Assembly: GCF_040643635.1 (NCBI RefSeq)
Contig: NZ_JBEYUS010000001.1
Coordinates: 186,001-250,000 of the forward strand
Length of the DNA stretch: 64,000 bases
Reading direction: 5' to 3'
Source: Saccharopolyspora_C sp040643635
Lineage (GTDB): Bacteria; Actinomycetota; Actinomycetes; Mycobacteriales; Pseudonocardiaceae
Position 1 is the stretch's first letter, and each line of letters starts with the position of its first letter. The position numbers and the translations under genes are program-made. The notes beneath the pieces are model-generated. The model was not told the DNA's origin, searched no databases, and saw only the letters and a list, made by a program, of their open reading frames with translations. Shown in pieces: positions 12,301-19,912 of the stretch.

Positions 12301-13286
12301 ACCTGTCGGCGGGTGCGCTGGCGGTGATCGTGCAGCAGGCGCTGCTCGGCCAGACCCTCGACGACGGGGTGTGGCTGGCGCTGCAGGTGCTGGAGACCTG
12401 GGAGGGCCACGAGGAGACGAGCGCGCTGCTCAAGCAGGCCGTGGAGCTGGCGGAGCGCGGCGATCCGACGCCGGAGGACATCGCCGGGACGCTCGGCGGC
12501 GGCTGGGTCGGCGAGCAGGCGCTGGCGATCGCGGTGTGCGGTGCGCTGGCCGGTGGCGACGACGTGGCGAAGGCGCTGCGCATCGCGGTGCACCACGACG
12601 GCGACAGCGACTCGACCGGGGCGATCTGCGGCAACATCGTGGGCGCGCTGATCGGGCTGAGCGGGTTGCCGGTGAGCTGGCTGGCGGACCTGGAGCTGCG
12701 CGACGTCGTGGAGCAGATCGCGCTGGACTGCGTGGCCGAGTTCGGCGACTCGCTGTCCCGCGACCCGGATGCGCCCGAGCCGCTCGCGAGCGAGCGTCCC
12801 GCCGACGAGGAGTGGGACGAGCGCTACCCGGTGCGCAGGCTGCCGGTCACCACCGATGCGGCTCCGCTCGCGCAGCCGGATTCGGCGGTGCACCCGGATG
12901 CACCGGCGCAGCCGCAGCCGCCCGTGCACCCGGATTCGGCGTACCCGGATCCGGCGCACTCCGACTCGGCGCCGCATCCGAACTCGGCAGCGCATCCGAA
13001 CTCGGCAGCGCACTCGAACTCGGCGGCGCACTCGGATTCGGCGGCGCACCCGGAGCCGCCCGCGCAGCCGGACCGTTCGACGTACCCGGACTCGCCCGAG
13101 GCACGCGCGGACGATCCCGGGGACCCGCCCACCGCGTTGCTGCCCGCCGTCGGGGCAGCCCCGCCGGAGCAGGCCCCGGAACCGCCCGCCCAGCCGGAAC
13201 CGGAGCCGCTGGCGGCGTTCCCGGCGCCGAAGCCGTCGCCGCGCCGCATCCAAGGTCCGCAGCCCGCCTACGACGGCGAAGGCTGA
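9390..13286 (+). CDS. Two-domain ADP-ribosylglycohydrolase: degenerate N-terminal copy, intact C-terminal copy
   Basis: 1298 residues, ATG with AGGAGA upstream. Residues about 28-375 form an ARH-like domain in which the expected DDTQ reads TELTQ (near 78-82) and the expected DSDST reads ADSSVTG (near 330), so metal binding is probably lost. Residues about 376-775 are a Glu/Pro/His/Ser-rich low-complexity linker with repeats such as AHHAE and RPESQ. Residues about 776-1125 are a full ARH domain with ITDDTQMTLF (828), NDSKGCGGVMRS and HDGDSDSTG (D1072, D1074). The tail (1126-1298) is Pro/His/Ser-rich with NSAAHPNSAAHS-type repeats. The family's usual length is about 300-370. Likely one active plus one binding or scaffold domain; the substrate is unknown. 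Confidence 0.9.
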   Translation: MTGDTSWFANTHGSAVSRREPRVLSWSDRFRGALLGGAVGDALGAGVRTRSAWDIQHWFGAQGVTDYLPVFGRRGGVTELTQLAVFTLEALLRARAVNGESVDWLPTPVIRTNHLRWLYTQGVPWEFAMSGYLQTHPEPSGWLLETPQLFSTRNPAGGALSGLGRLAAQPPAQQTPDPRSGPVVRPGFADCAVWAAPTMVWSTSEERVFAAGADVARLLTDDVNVQGAAGFHADVLTQLIQGDIGLWEAVGLTDARLSSLHSGADGPAAVRRAVHAAMFATRDGRRPRPAELDAEFDTEHKPGELGTALAAVAATGSFAEAVLMAVNVSADSSVTGAMAGQLAGALHGPDAIPPRWRDELELGDIIETLCADAAEAFAPPPPPPPLPKWAQRYVGDPRGSSGPRELSAPLTTTVDSGRGPEPVRPVDGSNEETMIIDLGRLNSHPDAPEFGDPAAEAAPELEPRSRPESQPREEIRRSEAASRSEAPARPESQSRPESQSWAEPQSPFEQPRSEPEHEPVNAFTQTTDRTDLSMLTGRRPQTEDADEARPMPDFGAGGFQLSTDRTDREELARLAKLVSIRPEEAGRIPREEPAPRQEPAPRPEPPQHPDPAAEPEPHHAESARYAETADRHQSPSRPESAHHAEASSSYDGSDDASRHDEPHDHEHAEPAHHAEAPHEEPLPAPEQDDRYAQAEPETAEFAAAEAAPDQWADPDDAEPHQEQAEPVDRGFTADREEPAHHAAEADSPADTRPAKSPGSGGHAKSETTDEVAPALTERVLGCFLGGALGDALGSDLEFITAEQITERFGRGGPQGLREAYGVQGAITDDTQMTLFSAEGLIRGGIARRTLGSTDPLPEIQLAYQRWLHTQGVEWEFAAGAFRAVYPEPDGWLVEVPGLFSTRSPGKTIFRALARFGDGYAAGSITEPINDSKGCGGVMRSAPMALYSPDPPVAFELAARAAALTHSHPSGYLSAGALAVIVQQALLGQTLDDGVWLALQVLETWEGHEETSALLKQAVELAERGDPTPEDIAGTLGGGWVGEQALAIAVCGALAGGDDVAKALRIAVHHDGDSDSTGAICGNIVGALIGLSGLPVSWLADLELRDVVEQIALDCVAEFGDSLSRDPDAPEPLASERPADEEWDERYPVRRLPVTTDAAPLAQPDSAVHPDAPAQPQPPVHPDSAYPDPAHSDSAPHPNSAAHPNSAAHSNSAAHSDSAAHPEPPAQPDRSTYPDSPEARADDPGDPPTALLPAVGAAPPEQAPEPPAQPEPEPLAAFPAPKPSPRRIQGPQPAYDGEG

Positions 13287-13427
13287 GTGATCAGGGATAC
13301 ATCGCAGGCGGTGTGATCCGCCCCGGGGCGTCGAGGCGTGTTGGTAGCGTTCCCGCCGCACGAGAAGACCGGATCGGTCCGCCGCGCCGCTGCGCGGACA
13401 CGACCGCCGCACACGTTCGGGGGCGGA

Positions 13428-13967
13428 GTGCCTGACGACATCAGCGCGACTGAGCGGATGGTCCGCGAGTGGCAGGAACGCGCGACCGAGAAGGCCGAGA
13501 AGTTCGGCCGCATGCAGGCTCAGATCGAGCAGATCTCGGTCACCGAATCCTCCCGCGACGGCGCGGTGCGGGTGACGGTCGGCTCCAGCGGCATGATCGA
13601 GGACCTGATGCTCGCGGAGAGCGCCGGGAACCGCCCGATGGCGAAGCTCGCGGGCGAGATCATGCGCACGGTGCAGCTGGCCCAGTCGAAGCTGCCGGAG
13701 CGCATGCAGGAGGCCGCGGCGAGCACCGTCGGCGAGGGCGACGAAGCCGTGCGCCACATGCTGGGGCAGGCCAAGCGCTTCTTCCCCGAACCGCCGGAGG
13801 AGGCCGAGGAGCCGTCGCGGCACCCCGGCGCGCAGGAGCGCCGTTCCGGACCCGAGGACGCCGGTGCGCAGCAGCGGGAGCCGAGCCGCCCGGCCCGGCC
13901 GCCGCACCGATCCGGCCCGGACGACTTCGACGACGAGGACTTCAGCCGCGGCTCGTTCCTGCGCTGA
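13428..13967 (+). CDS. YbaB/EbfC-like protein
   Basis: About 179 residues from the GTG at 13428; an upstream in-frame extension to 13338 lacks family character. Residues 1-110 match the YbaB/EbfC nucleoid-associated fold: an N-terminal helix (ATERMVREWQERATEKAEKFGRMQAQI), a beta hairpin (SVTESSRDGAVRVTVGSSGMIEDLML) and a C-terminal helix (AKLAGEIMRTVQLAQSKLPERM). The last 60 residues are a charged, disordered tail ending DDFDDEDFSRGSF. In actinobacteria, YbaB-like proteins of this type often sit beside T7SS substrates, as here. Function in this setting is unknown. Confidence 0.8.
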   Translation: MPDDISATERMVREWQERATEKAEKFGRMQAQIEQISVTESSRDGAVRVTVGSSGMIEDLMLAESAGNRPMAKLAGEIMRTVQLAQSKLPERMQEAAASTVGEGDEAVRHMLGQAKRFFPEPPEEAEEPSRHPGAQERRSGPEDAGAQQREPSRPARPPHRSGPDDFDDEDFSRGSFLR

Positions 13968-13982
13968 CGACGGGGAGAACCG

Positions 13983-14291
13983 ATGTCCGAAGACATGAAC
14001 GTCGTCATCGAGGACCTCCGCGCCCATGCGTCCAAAGTGGACGGAGTGGCGGAGGCGCTGGACGCCGCCGTCGGCGCCTCGCGGGCCGTGGCGATGGACA
14101 ACGACGCCTACGGGATCCTGTGCCGCCCCTTCGCGTGGATGGTCGACCAGGCCGAGCAGCACGGCATCGACACCCTCCAGCACGCGGCCGAGGCCGTCCG
14201 GGGGACCGCCGCCGACGTGCGCGCCGCCGCTGAGGAGTACCAGGCCGCCGACGACGGGAACAGCCGGAACTTCGACGGGTTGCAGGCGTGA
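13983..14291 (+). CDS. EspC-like T7SS target (WXG100-like helical protein)
   Basis: 102 residues, ATG with GGGGAGA upstream. All-helical pattern (DLRAHASKVDGVAEALDAAVGASRAV... DTLQHAAEAVRGTAADVRAAAEEYQAAD) of the ESX-1 EspC-like/WXG100 superfamily, without a strict WXG. Its stop overlaps the GTG start of the next gene (GTGA at 14288-14291), so the two are probably translationally coupled. The pair resembles an EspC-type partner encoded ahead of a large PPE/WXG-type substrate. No ESX core genes (eccB, eccD, mycP) are in the window. Confidence 0.75.
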   Translation: MSEDMNVVIEDLRAHASKVDGVAEALDAAVGASRAVAMDNDAYGILCRPFAWMVDQAEQHGIDTLQHAAEAVRGTAADVRAAAEEYQAADDGNSRNFDGLQA

Positions 14292-17200
14292 GCAACCCGC
14301 TCGTCAACGCGCAGAACGCCGCCGACCCCTCGGAACCGCCGGACGGCATCACGGGCATCGGCATCGCCGAGTCCTGGCACGACGTCACCAGCCTCAACGA
14401 CGAGTCGACCTGGCTGGAGAGCGGGTTCGCCTACGGCGGGCTCGCGATGGAAGCGGTCAGCATGGCCGTCGACCCGGTCGGCACCCTGCTGTCCTACGGA
14501 GTGGCGTGGCTGATCGAGCACATCCAGCCGCTGCAGGAAGCCCTCGACTGGTTCGCCGGTGACCCCGACGGGGTGCAGGCCTACTCCGAGCAGTGGCAGC
14601 AGGTCGCGACCTCGGTCGGTGCGGCCGCGACGCAGTACCGCGACTCCGTGCAGGCCGACACCGCGTACTGGACGGGTGCGGCGGGCGACGCCTACCGGCG
14701 GCACGCCGCCGCGCGGGCGACGGCGCTGACCGGGGCCGGTGAGCTGGCGGGCACCCTCGCCACGGTCGTGGGCACGATGGGCATGGTCGTGTCCTTCGTC
14801 CGCGACACCGTCCGGGACATCGTCGCCGACTGCATCTCCCGGCTCATCACCTACGCGCTGGAAGCGCTCGCACCGCCCGTTGTCTCCCTCGCCTGGGTCG
14901 TGCCGCAGGCGGTGGCGTTCATCGCCCGGACCGTCACCAGGATCGCCGACATCGTCGGGAAGCTGCTCAAGACCATCGGCAACGTCGGGCCGAAGATGGC
15001 GCGGATGGTCGAGGTCTTCGGCGACCTGATGAAGATGCTCGGCAAGGGCGCGAAGTTCTCCGCGGAGAAGGTCGCTGAGACCGGGAAGTTCGCCTCGAAG
15101 GTCGCCGACAAGCTCGACGTCTCCGGGAAGATCGCGGACAAGGCCGCGGACAAGGCCTGGAGCAAGCTCGACGACGTCTTCGGCACCGACGTGGCGGGCA
15201 GGCACCACGCCAAGTTCGGTGACGTCGAGGCCGGGGGTTCGGGCACCGACGGTGGCGGTGGGACCGAACCCGCCGCGGACGCGCGCACGTCGAGCGCGGA
15301 CGGGCCGGAGGTGCGGGCGGCCGCGAGCAGGTCGAGCGCGGACGGGCCCGAGGCGGAGTTGGCCGCGAGCAGGTCGACTGCGGACGGGCCCGAGGGGCGG
15401 GCGGACGCGGGCACTTCGACCCGGTCCGCGGGGGAAGCGGCTCCCGGGCGCGCGGACGCGGGTGGTTCGGCCGACGGAGGTTCCACGTCCGGCGGGCACT
15501 CGTCCGGTGGTCCCTCGTTCCGCTCGGACGCGGGCGGCGGCTCGGCCGGGCACGCGCCGGAGAGCACTCCATCCGAGGTGCGCGGCGCCCCGGCCGACGC
15601 GAGCGGGCGCGCAGGTGGCGGCTCGGACGCCGGGAGCTCGGTCGGCGCCGCGCCGGGCGAGCGGGCCGGTTCGGCTGAGGGCCGGTTCGCCGCGCAGAGC
15701 GGCGAGGCGCCCACCGGCGGACCCGTGCCGTCCACATCGGACGGTGGTGGTGCCGGTGGGCACCTGCCGGGCTCGTCCGCCGGGCACGCCGACGTGCCGA
15801 GCAGGCCCGCGGCGACGATGTCCGCCGCGGTCGACGCCCCGGTGCGCCCGCCGAACGCGGACGCGCCCGCCGCCGCGCCGACACCACCGCGCCAGCCGGA
15901 CCAGCCGGGTGCCGCTCCCTCCAGCGGGTCGTCCGCAGGCGGTGGCCCCGCCGGAGGAGCTCCGCAGGCGGGTGCGCCGGGCGCGCCCGGTCCTCGCGGC
16001 GCCCGGCCGGCCGGCTGGACCGGTACCCCGGGGAGCCCCGGTGCCGCCCACCTGCCGAGCGGGCCTCGCGCACCGCATGCGCCGGACGGCCCCCGCACGG
16101 CGCCGGAACGAGCGGCGCACGCGCACCGGGATGCGCCCGGCCAGGGGAATTCGCCGCAGCAGCCCGGGAATCCGCGCGTCGCGGCACCGCGAGCGGATGC
16201 GCCGCAAGCACCGAGCGCTCCGCCGAGGGGCGATGCGCCGACTCCGCCGCGGTCGGACGGGCCGGTGTTCCCTCGGACGGATGCGCCGATGCCTTCGCGG
16301 GCGGATGCCCCGGTGCGGTCGCGGGCGGATGCGCCGACTCCGCCTCGGACGGATGGGCCGGTGCCGCCCCGAGCGGATGTGTCGACTCCGCCTCGGGCGG
16401 ATGGGCCGGTGCCGCCTCGGGCGGATGTGTCGACTCCGCCTCGGGCGGATGGGCCGGAGCCGCCCCGAGCGGATGGGTCGATTCCGCCTCGCGCGGACGC
16501 CCTGGTGCCGCCTCGGGCCGACGCGCCGGTGTCGCCGCGGGCGGATGGGCCCATCCCTTCGCGGGCGGATGCGCCGACTCCGCCTCGTGTAGACGCCCCG
16601 GTGCCGCCTCGACCCGACGCGCCGGTACCGCCTCGGACGGATCCGCCGGTACCGCCGCGAGGAGACGCGCCCGCAGCACCCTCGCCCCGACCGAACGGCC
16701 CCGGCACGCCGCACGCCCCCGGCCCGGAGTCGCCCGGAGCGCGGCACCACGCGTCCGCGCCGCGCCCCGCCGCGCCGCAGCCGAGGTTCCCGGACGAGCG
16801 CCCGTGGTCGCGGCTCGACGGGTCGGACTTCGCCCACCTCGCCCCGAACTCGGCCGCGCAGTGGGGCACGGGCCACCGGAGCCACCCCGACGCGCAGCCG
16901 CAGCGCGCCCCGGAGCGGTCGACCGCCGAATCGATGGCCGCCGAACGTCCGGTGCCGCGGCACGAGCAGGTCCAGCACGCCTGGAACCGCCCCGGTGACG
17001 GGCCTGCCGAGCTCGACCTGTCCCCGGAGCTGCGCGCGAAGCTCGGCGACGACGCCCACGACATCAGGCCGACGGACTCCGGCATCTCGATGGTGCGCAG
17101 CGGTTCCGGCGTCGAACCGCCACCCGGCGCGGCCGTCGACCCGAAGCGCTTCACCGTCGAAATCCACGGTGGACCGGACCGGGTTCGGCTCGGCGACCGC

Positions 17201-19912
17201 GACCTCGACGCGAAGGAGCTCGCCGAGGTCATCAAGGCCGCGCCCGGCTACCGCCCCGGCGAACCGGTCCGCCTGATCTCCTGCCGCACCGGCGCCGACA
17301 CCGGCGACGGCACCCCGAACTTCGCGCAGCAGCTGGCGAAGGAACTGGACGCCGAGGTCGTGGCGCCGTCCACGGACGCCTGGGTCGACAACTACGGCAA
17401 CGTCTACGCCAGCAGGGACCGCGCCTCCTTCGAACCCGACGCCTCCGGAGCCCCGCAGCCCCGCTTCGACGAGCCCGGCCGGTGGACCGCGTTCCGCCCC
17501 GACGGCACCACCGCCGTCCACGACAGCCCCTACCCGCCCGGCCACGAACCGGAGTGGGTCCGCAACGGCAGACTCGCCGACGACGCCGAGCAGCGGGGCC
17601 TGCTGCGCAAGCTGGCCGAGTTCTTCGGCTTCCGGCCCCGAGATCCGAGCCCGCCACCCGGGCATCAGCAGATGTGGCCGGACTCCAGGACGCCGTGGCA
17701 GCACCAGGGGCACCTGCTGCCACAGGAATACCCGCAGGGCTACCCGCCAGCCCAGGGACACCCGCAGCAGCCCGGATATCCGCAGCAGCCCGGTCGCCCG
17801 CAGTCGACCGGAGACGCGCAGCAGCCCGGGAATCCGCAAGCACCAGGACCGGCACAGCCGCCAGGACGCGTGCAGCAGGCGTTCCCGCAGCAGCCCCATA
17901 ACCCCCAGCAACCGGGACCCCAGCAACCGGGACCCCAGCAGCCTGGGCCCCAGCAACCGGGACCCCAGCAGCAGGGGAACGCACACGCACCGGGTCCGGC
18001 GCAGCCGCAGCGGCCCGTGCAGCAGGACCCGGTCCAGCAGCCCGGCAACCCGCAACAGCCCGGCAACCCCCAGCAGTCCGGCAACCCGCAGCAGCCCGGA
18101 TTCCCGCAGCAGCAGGGAAATCCGCCGGCACCGGGCCCGGCGCAGGGACGCGTGCAGCAGGGCCCGATCGAACAGCAGCCCGGCGGCCAGGCCCGCGGCC
18201 AACAGCCCCCACCGCCCCCGGCCCGGCCCACTCCGCCACCCCACTCGCAGGGTGGTGGAGCCCCGGCTCGCAGCGGTCAGCCCGTCCAAGGCGGACCCCC
18301 GCCGCAGGGCGGGCATCCGCTCCGAGGCGGCCGGATCCAGCCCGAGGCGCCGGATCGCGCTGCGGGACACCGGAGCCCCGAGCAGCAGGCTCCGGCTGGC
18401 CCGCGTCGGCAGGACGGCGGGCAACCGCCGCGCCACGGCCAGGCCTCGCAGCCCGAGCGGCGCCCGGGCCCCGAAGCGCAGCGCGGGAACCCTCCCGGGC
18501 AGCAGGCCGCTCCGCCGGCCCGCCGGCGGCACGTGGACAGCGGCGTGCAGCAACCTCCGCCCGCAGCGCCGCGCCCCCCGCAGCACGCGGGCGCGCCGCG
18601 CCAGCAGTCCCCGCAGGAAGCCCCGGGTTCGGCGCAGCACCAAGGACCGCCGGGTCGCCAGTACCAGCAGGGCCGGGACATGCGCGCGCAGCGGCAGGAA
18701 GCGCCGCACGAGGGCGCTCAGCGTCCGCAGCCGGCACAGCACGGGCAGCAGAGCTCGCCCGTCCGGCCCGATCCGAGCGGGCGGTCTCCGCAGGACCCCG
18801 CTGCGCCGAACCGCGCATCCGGGGAGCCGCAGCGCGGCCCCGGTGAACGGGACGGAGCGGCACGACGTGCGGCAGCTGAGCAGCCGTCCGACCCGCGCTG
18901 GGCGCCGGACCGTGCACGCCCGGATGCGAAGCCGCTCGACGTGGCACCGCACGACGCCGACGCGCCGCGTGCTGCGGATCGCGACCTGCCGGATGCGGCC
19001 GATGACGCGCGAGCCGCGGATTCGTCCGGGCCGGACCGGGGCGACGGTGCTCCCGAACCGGACACCGCGCATTCCGACGACGCCGGTACTGGGGAGAACG
19101 CCGCCGAACGACCCGAGCGCAACACCGAATACGAGGAACGGGATCGTACTTCGCTGCGCGACTTGATCCCGACGGAGGAGTTCATCGGGGATGCGGAGAA
19201 AGCGCGCATTCGCCAGGAGTTCACGCACGCGGTCGAGGGCAATTACGGAGATTTCGACACCTCGGTGTCGGATGTGTCCGTGAATCAGAACTACGTCGTA
19301 GTCCGGGGCGGGATCTCGGGTGCGGACGGCGTCCAGATCGGCGAGTTCTCCCGGGTGTTCCACTCGGACGGCCGAACCGGTGAGTTGTGGGTGCACCACG
19401 AACGTCTCGTGCTCGATTCGCGCGTTCAGGGGCAGGGTTTCGCGGAGGCCTTCAACAAGTCAATGGAAGACTGGTACAAGGAATCCAAAGTGCACCGGGT
19501 CGAGCTCGACGCGAACATCGACGTGGGCAGCTACGCGTGGGCGAGGCACGGTTACGAGTTCCGCAATGAGCAGAACGTGCGGGAGCAGATCGTTCCGCGG
19601 ATCCACCAGGCGATCGCGATGGAGCGGCGTCGCATGGAGGAGTTGAGCAGCGGTTCCTCTTCGCTGGACGAATACGCGCTGTCCAAGCGGATGGGGGACC
19701 ACCGCATGTTGATCAGGCAGGCTGAGAGCATTCTCGATGACATGCAGCAGTTCGAGATCGGTTCGACCGGTTACCCCAAGCCGAAGGAGATCAGCGAGCT
19801 GGGGCGGCCCACCGGCGCGGAAGACGGATCCACCAAGGACCAGATGTTCATGGGCAAGTGGATCCTGATGGGGGAGAAGGGAATCTTATGGAAAGCGGTC
19901 AAGGTGCTGTGA
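14288..19912 (+). CDS. Large T7SS-substrate-like protein with putative caspase-like and C-terminal GNAT domains
   Basis: 1874 residues; the GTG start overlaps the previous stop. Residues 1-310 are helical and WXG/PPE-like (WTGAAGDAY near 127) with a long hydrophobic segment (about 157-230). Residues about 310-900 are low complexity, including an eight-residue repeat of the form DxPxPPRA. Residues about 910-1115 form a folded domain with VEIHGG (H960) and VRLISCRTG (C999), reminiscent of the His/Cys arrangement of clan-CD peptidases. Residues about 1130-1600 are Gln/Pro/Gly-rich. Residues about 1610-1874 contain a GNAT-like fold: ELWVHHERLVLD, then the acetyl-CoA loop RVQGQGFA (about 1711-1718), then VHRVELDANIDVGSYAWARHGYEF. 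The layout fits a polymorphic toxin with a C-terminal effector; toxicity and substrate are unproven. Confidence 0.75.
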   Translation: MSNPLVNAQNAADPSEPPDGITGIGIAESWHDVTSLNDESTWLESGFAYGGLAMEAVSMAVDPVGTLLSYGVAWLIEHIQPLQEALDWFAGDPDGVQAYSEQWQQVATSVGAAATQYRDSVQADTAYWTGAAGDAYRRHAAARATALTGAGELAGTLATVVGTMGMVVSFVRDTVRDIVADCISRLITYALEALAPPVVSLAWVVPQAVAFIARTVTRIADIVGKLLKTIGNVGPKMARMVEVFGDLMKMLGKGAKFSAEKVAETGKFASKVADKLDVSGKIADKAADKAWSKLDDVFGTDVAGRHHAKFGDVEAGGSGTDGGGGTEPAADARTSSADGPEVRAAASRSSADGPEAELAASRSTADGPEGRADAGTSTRSAGEAAPGRADAGGSADGGSTSGGHSSGGPSFRSDAGGGSAGHAPESTPSEVRGAPADASGRAGGGSDAGSSVGAAPGERAGSAEGRFAAQSGEAPTGGPVPSTSDGGGAGGHLPGSSAGHADVPSRPAATMSAAVDAPVRPPNADAPAAAPTPPRQPDQPGAAPSSGSSAGGGPAGGAPQAGAPGAPGPRGARPAGWTGTPGSPGAAHLPSGPRAPHAPDGPRTAPERAAHAHRDAPGQGNSPQQPGNPRVAAPRADAPQAPSAPPRGDAPTPPRSDGPVFPRTDAPMPSRADAPVRSRADAPTPPRTDGPVPPRADVSTPPRADGPVPPRADVSTPPRADGPEPPRADGSIPPRADALVPPRADAPVSPRADGPIPSRADAPTPPRVDAPVPPRPDAPVPPRTDPPVPPRGDAPAAPSPRPNGPGTPHAPGPESPGARHHASAPRPAAPQPRFPDERPWSRLDGSDFAHLAPNSAAQWGTGHRSHPDAQPQRAPERSTAESMAAERPVPRHEQVQHAWNRPGDGPAELDLSPELRAKLGDDAHDIRPTDSGISMVRSGSGVEPPPGAAVDPKRFTVEIHGGPDRVRLGDRDLDAKELAEVIKAAPGYRPGEPVRLISCRTGADTGDGTPNFAQQLAKELDAEVVAPSTDAWVDNYGNVYASRDRASFEPDASGAPQPRFDEPGRWTAFRPDGTTAVHDSPYPPGHEPEWVRNGRLADDAEQRGLLRKLAEFFGFRPRDPSPPPGHQQMWPDSRTPWQHQGHLLPQEYPQGYPPAQGHPQQPGYPQQPGRPQSTGDAQQPGNPQAPGPAQPPGRVQQAFPQQPHNPQQPGPQQPGPQQPGPQQPGPQQQGNAHAPGPAQPQRPVQQDPVQQPGNPQQPGNPQQSGNPQQPGFPQQQGNPPAPGPAQGRVQQGPIEQQPGGQARGQQPPPPPARPTPPPHSQGGGAPARSGQPVQGGPPPQGGHPLRGGRIQPEAPDRAAGHRSPEQQAPAGPRRQDGGQPPRHGQASQPERRPGPEAQRGNPPGQQAAPPARRRHVDSGVQQPPPAAPRPPQHAGAPRQQSPQEAPGSAQHQGPPGRQYQQGRDMRAQRQEAPHEGAQRPQPAQHGQQSSPVRPDPSGRSPQDPAAPNRASGEPQRGPGERDGAARRAAAEQPSDPRWAPDRARPDAKPLDVAPHDADAPRAADRDLPDAADDARAADSSGPDRGDGAPEPDTAHSDDAGTGENAAERPERNTEYEERDRTSLRDLIPTEEFIGDAEKARIRQEFTHAVEGNYGDFDTSVSDVSVNQNYVVVRGGISGADGVQIGEFSRVFHSDGRTGELWVHHERLVLDSRVQGQGFAEAFNKSMEDWYKESKVHRVELDANIDVGSYAWARHGYEFRNEQNVREQIVPRIHQAIAMERRRMEELSSGSSSLDEYALSKRMGDHRMLIRQAESILDDMQQFEIGSTGYPKPKEISELGRPTGAEDGSTKDQMFMGKWILMGEKGILWKAVKVL
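16228..16672 (+). repeat. 24-bp tandem repeat coding for DxPxPPRA units
   Basis: About 18 imperfect 24-base units inside the large T7SS-substrate-like gene, each coding an octapeptide such as DGPVPPRA or DAPTPPRT. Recent copies are nearly identical (alternating DGPVPPRA and DVSTPPRA), suggesting slippage or unequal exchange. It lengthens a disordered linker. Confidence 0.9.
17745..18120 (+). repeat. Gln-Pro-Gly repeat tract
   Basis: An imperfect repeat coding QQPGNP and QQPGPQ units, with almost identical 15-base units near 17910-17970. It forms a flexible linker before the C-terminal GNAT-like domain of the same protein. Confidence 0.85.

Noticed and set aside
9591..14183. A 1530-codon minus-strand frame opposite the tandem ARH gene
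   Set aside because: Shadow of the real gene; no family signatures and runs across three real genes.
16228..16672. CRISPR or mobile element signature in the giant gene
   Set aside because: The repeat is in frame, codes octapeptides and has no spacers.
14108..19399. A 1763-codon open frame on the minus strand opposite the giant T7SS-like gene
   Set aside because: It is antisense to a gene with clear domains and codon bias; its product is Arg/Ala/Gly-rich noise typical of the complementary frame in high-GC DNA.
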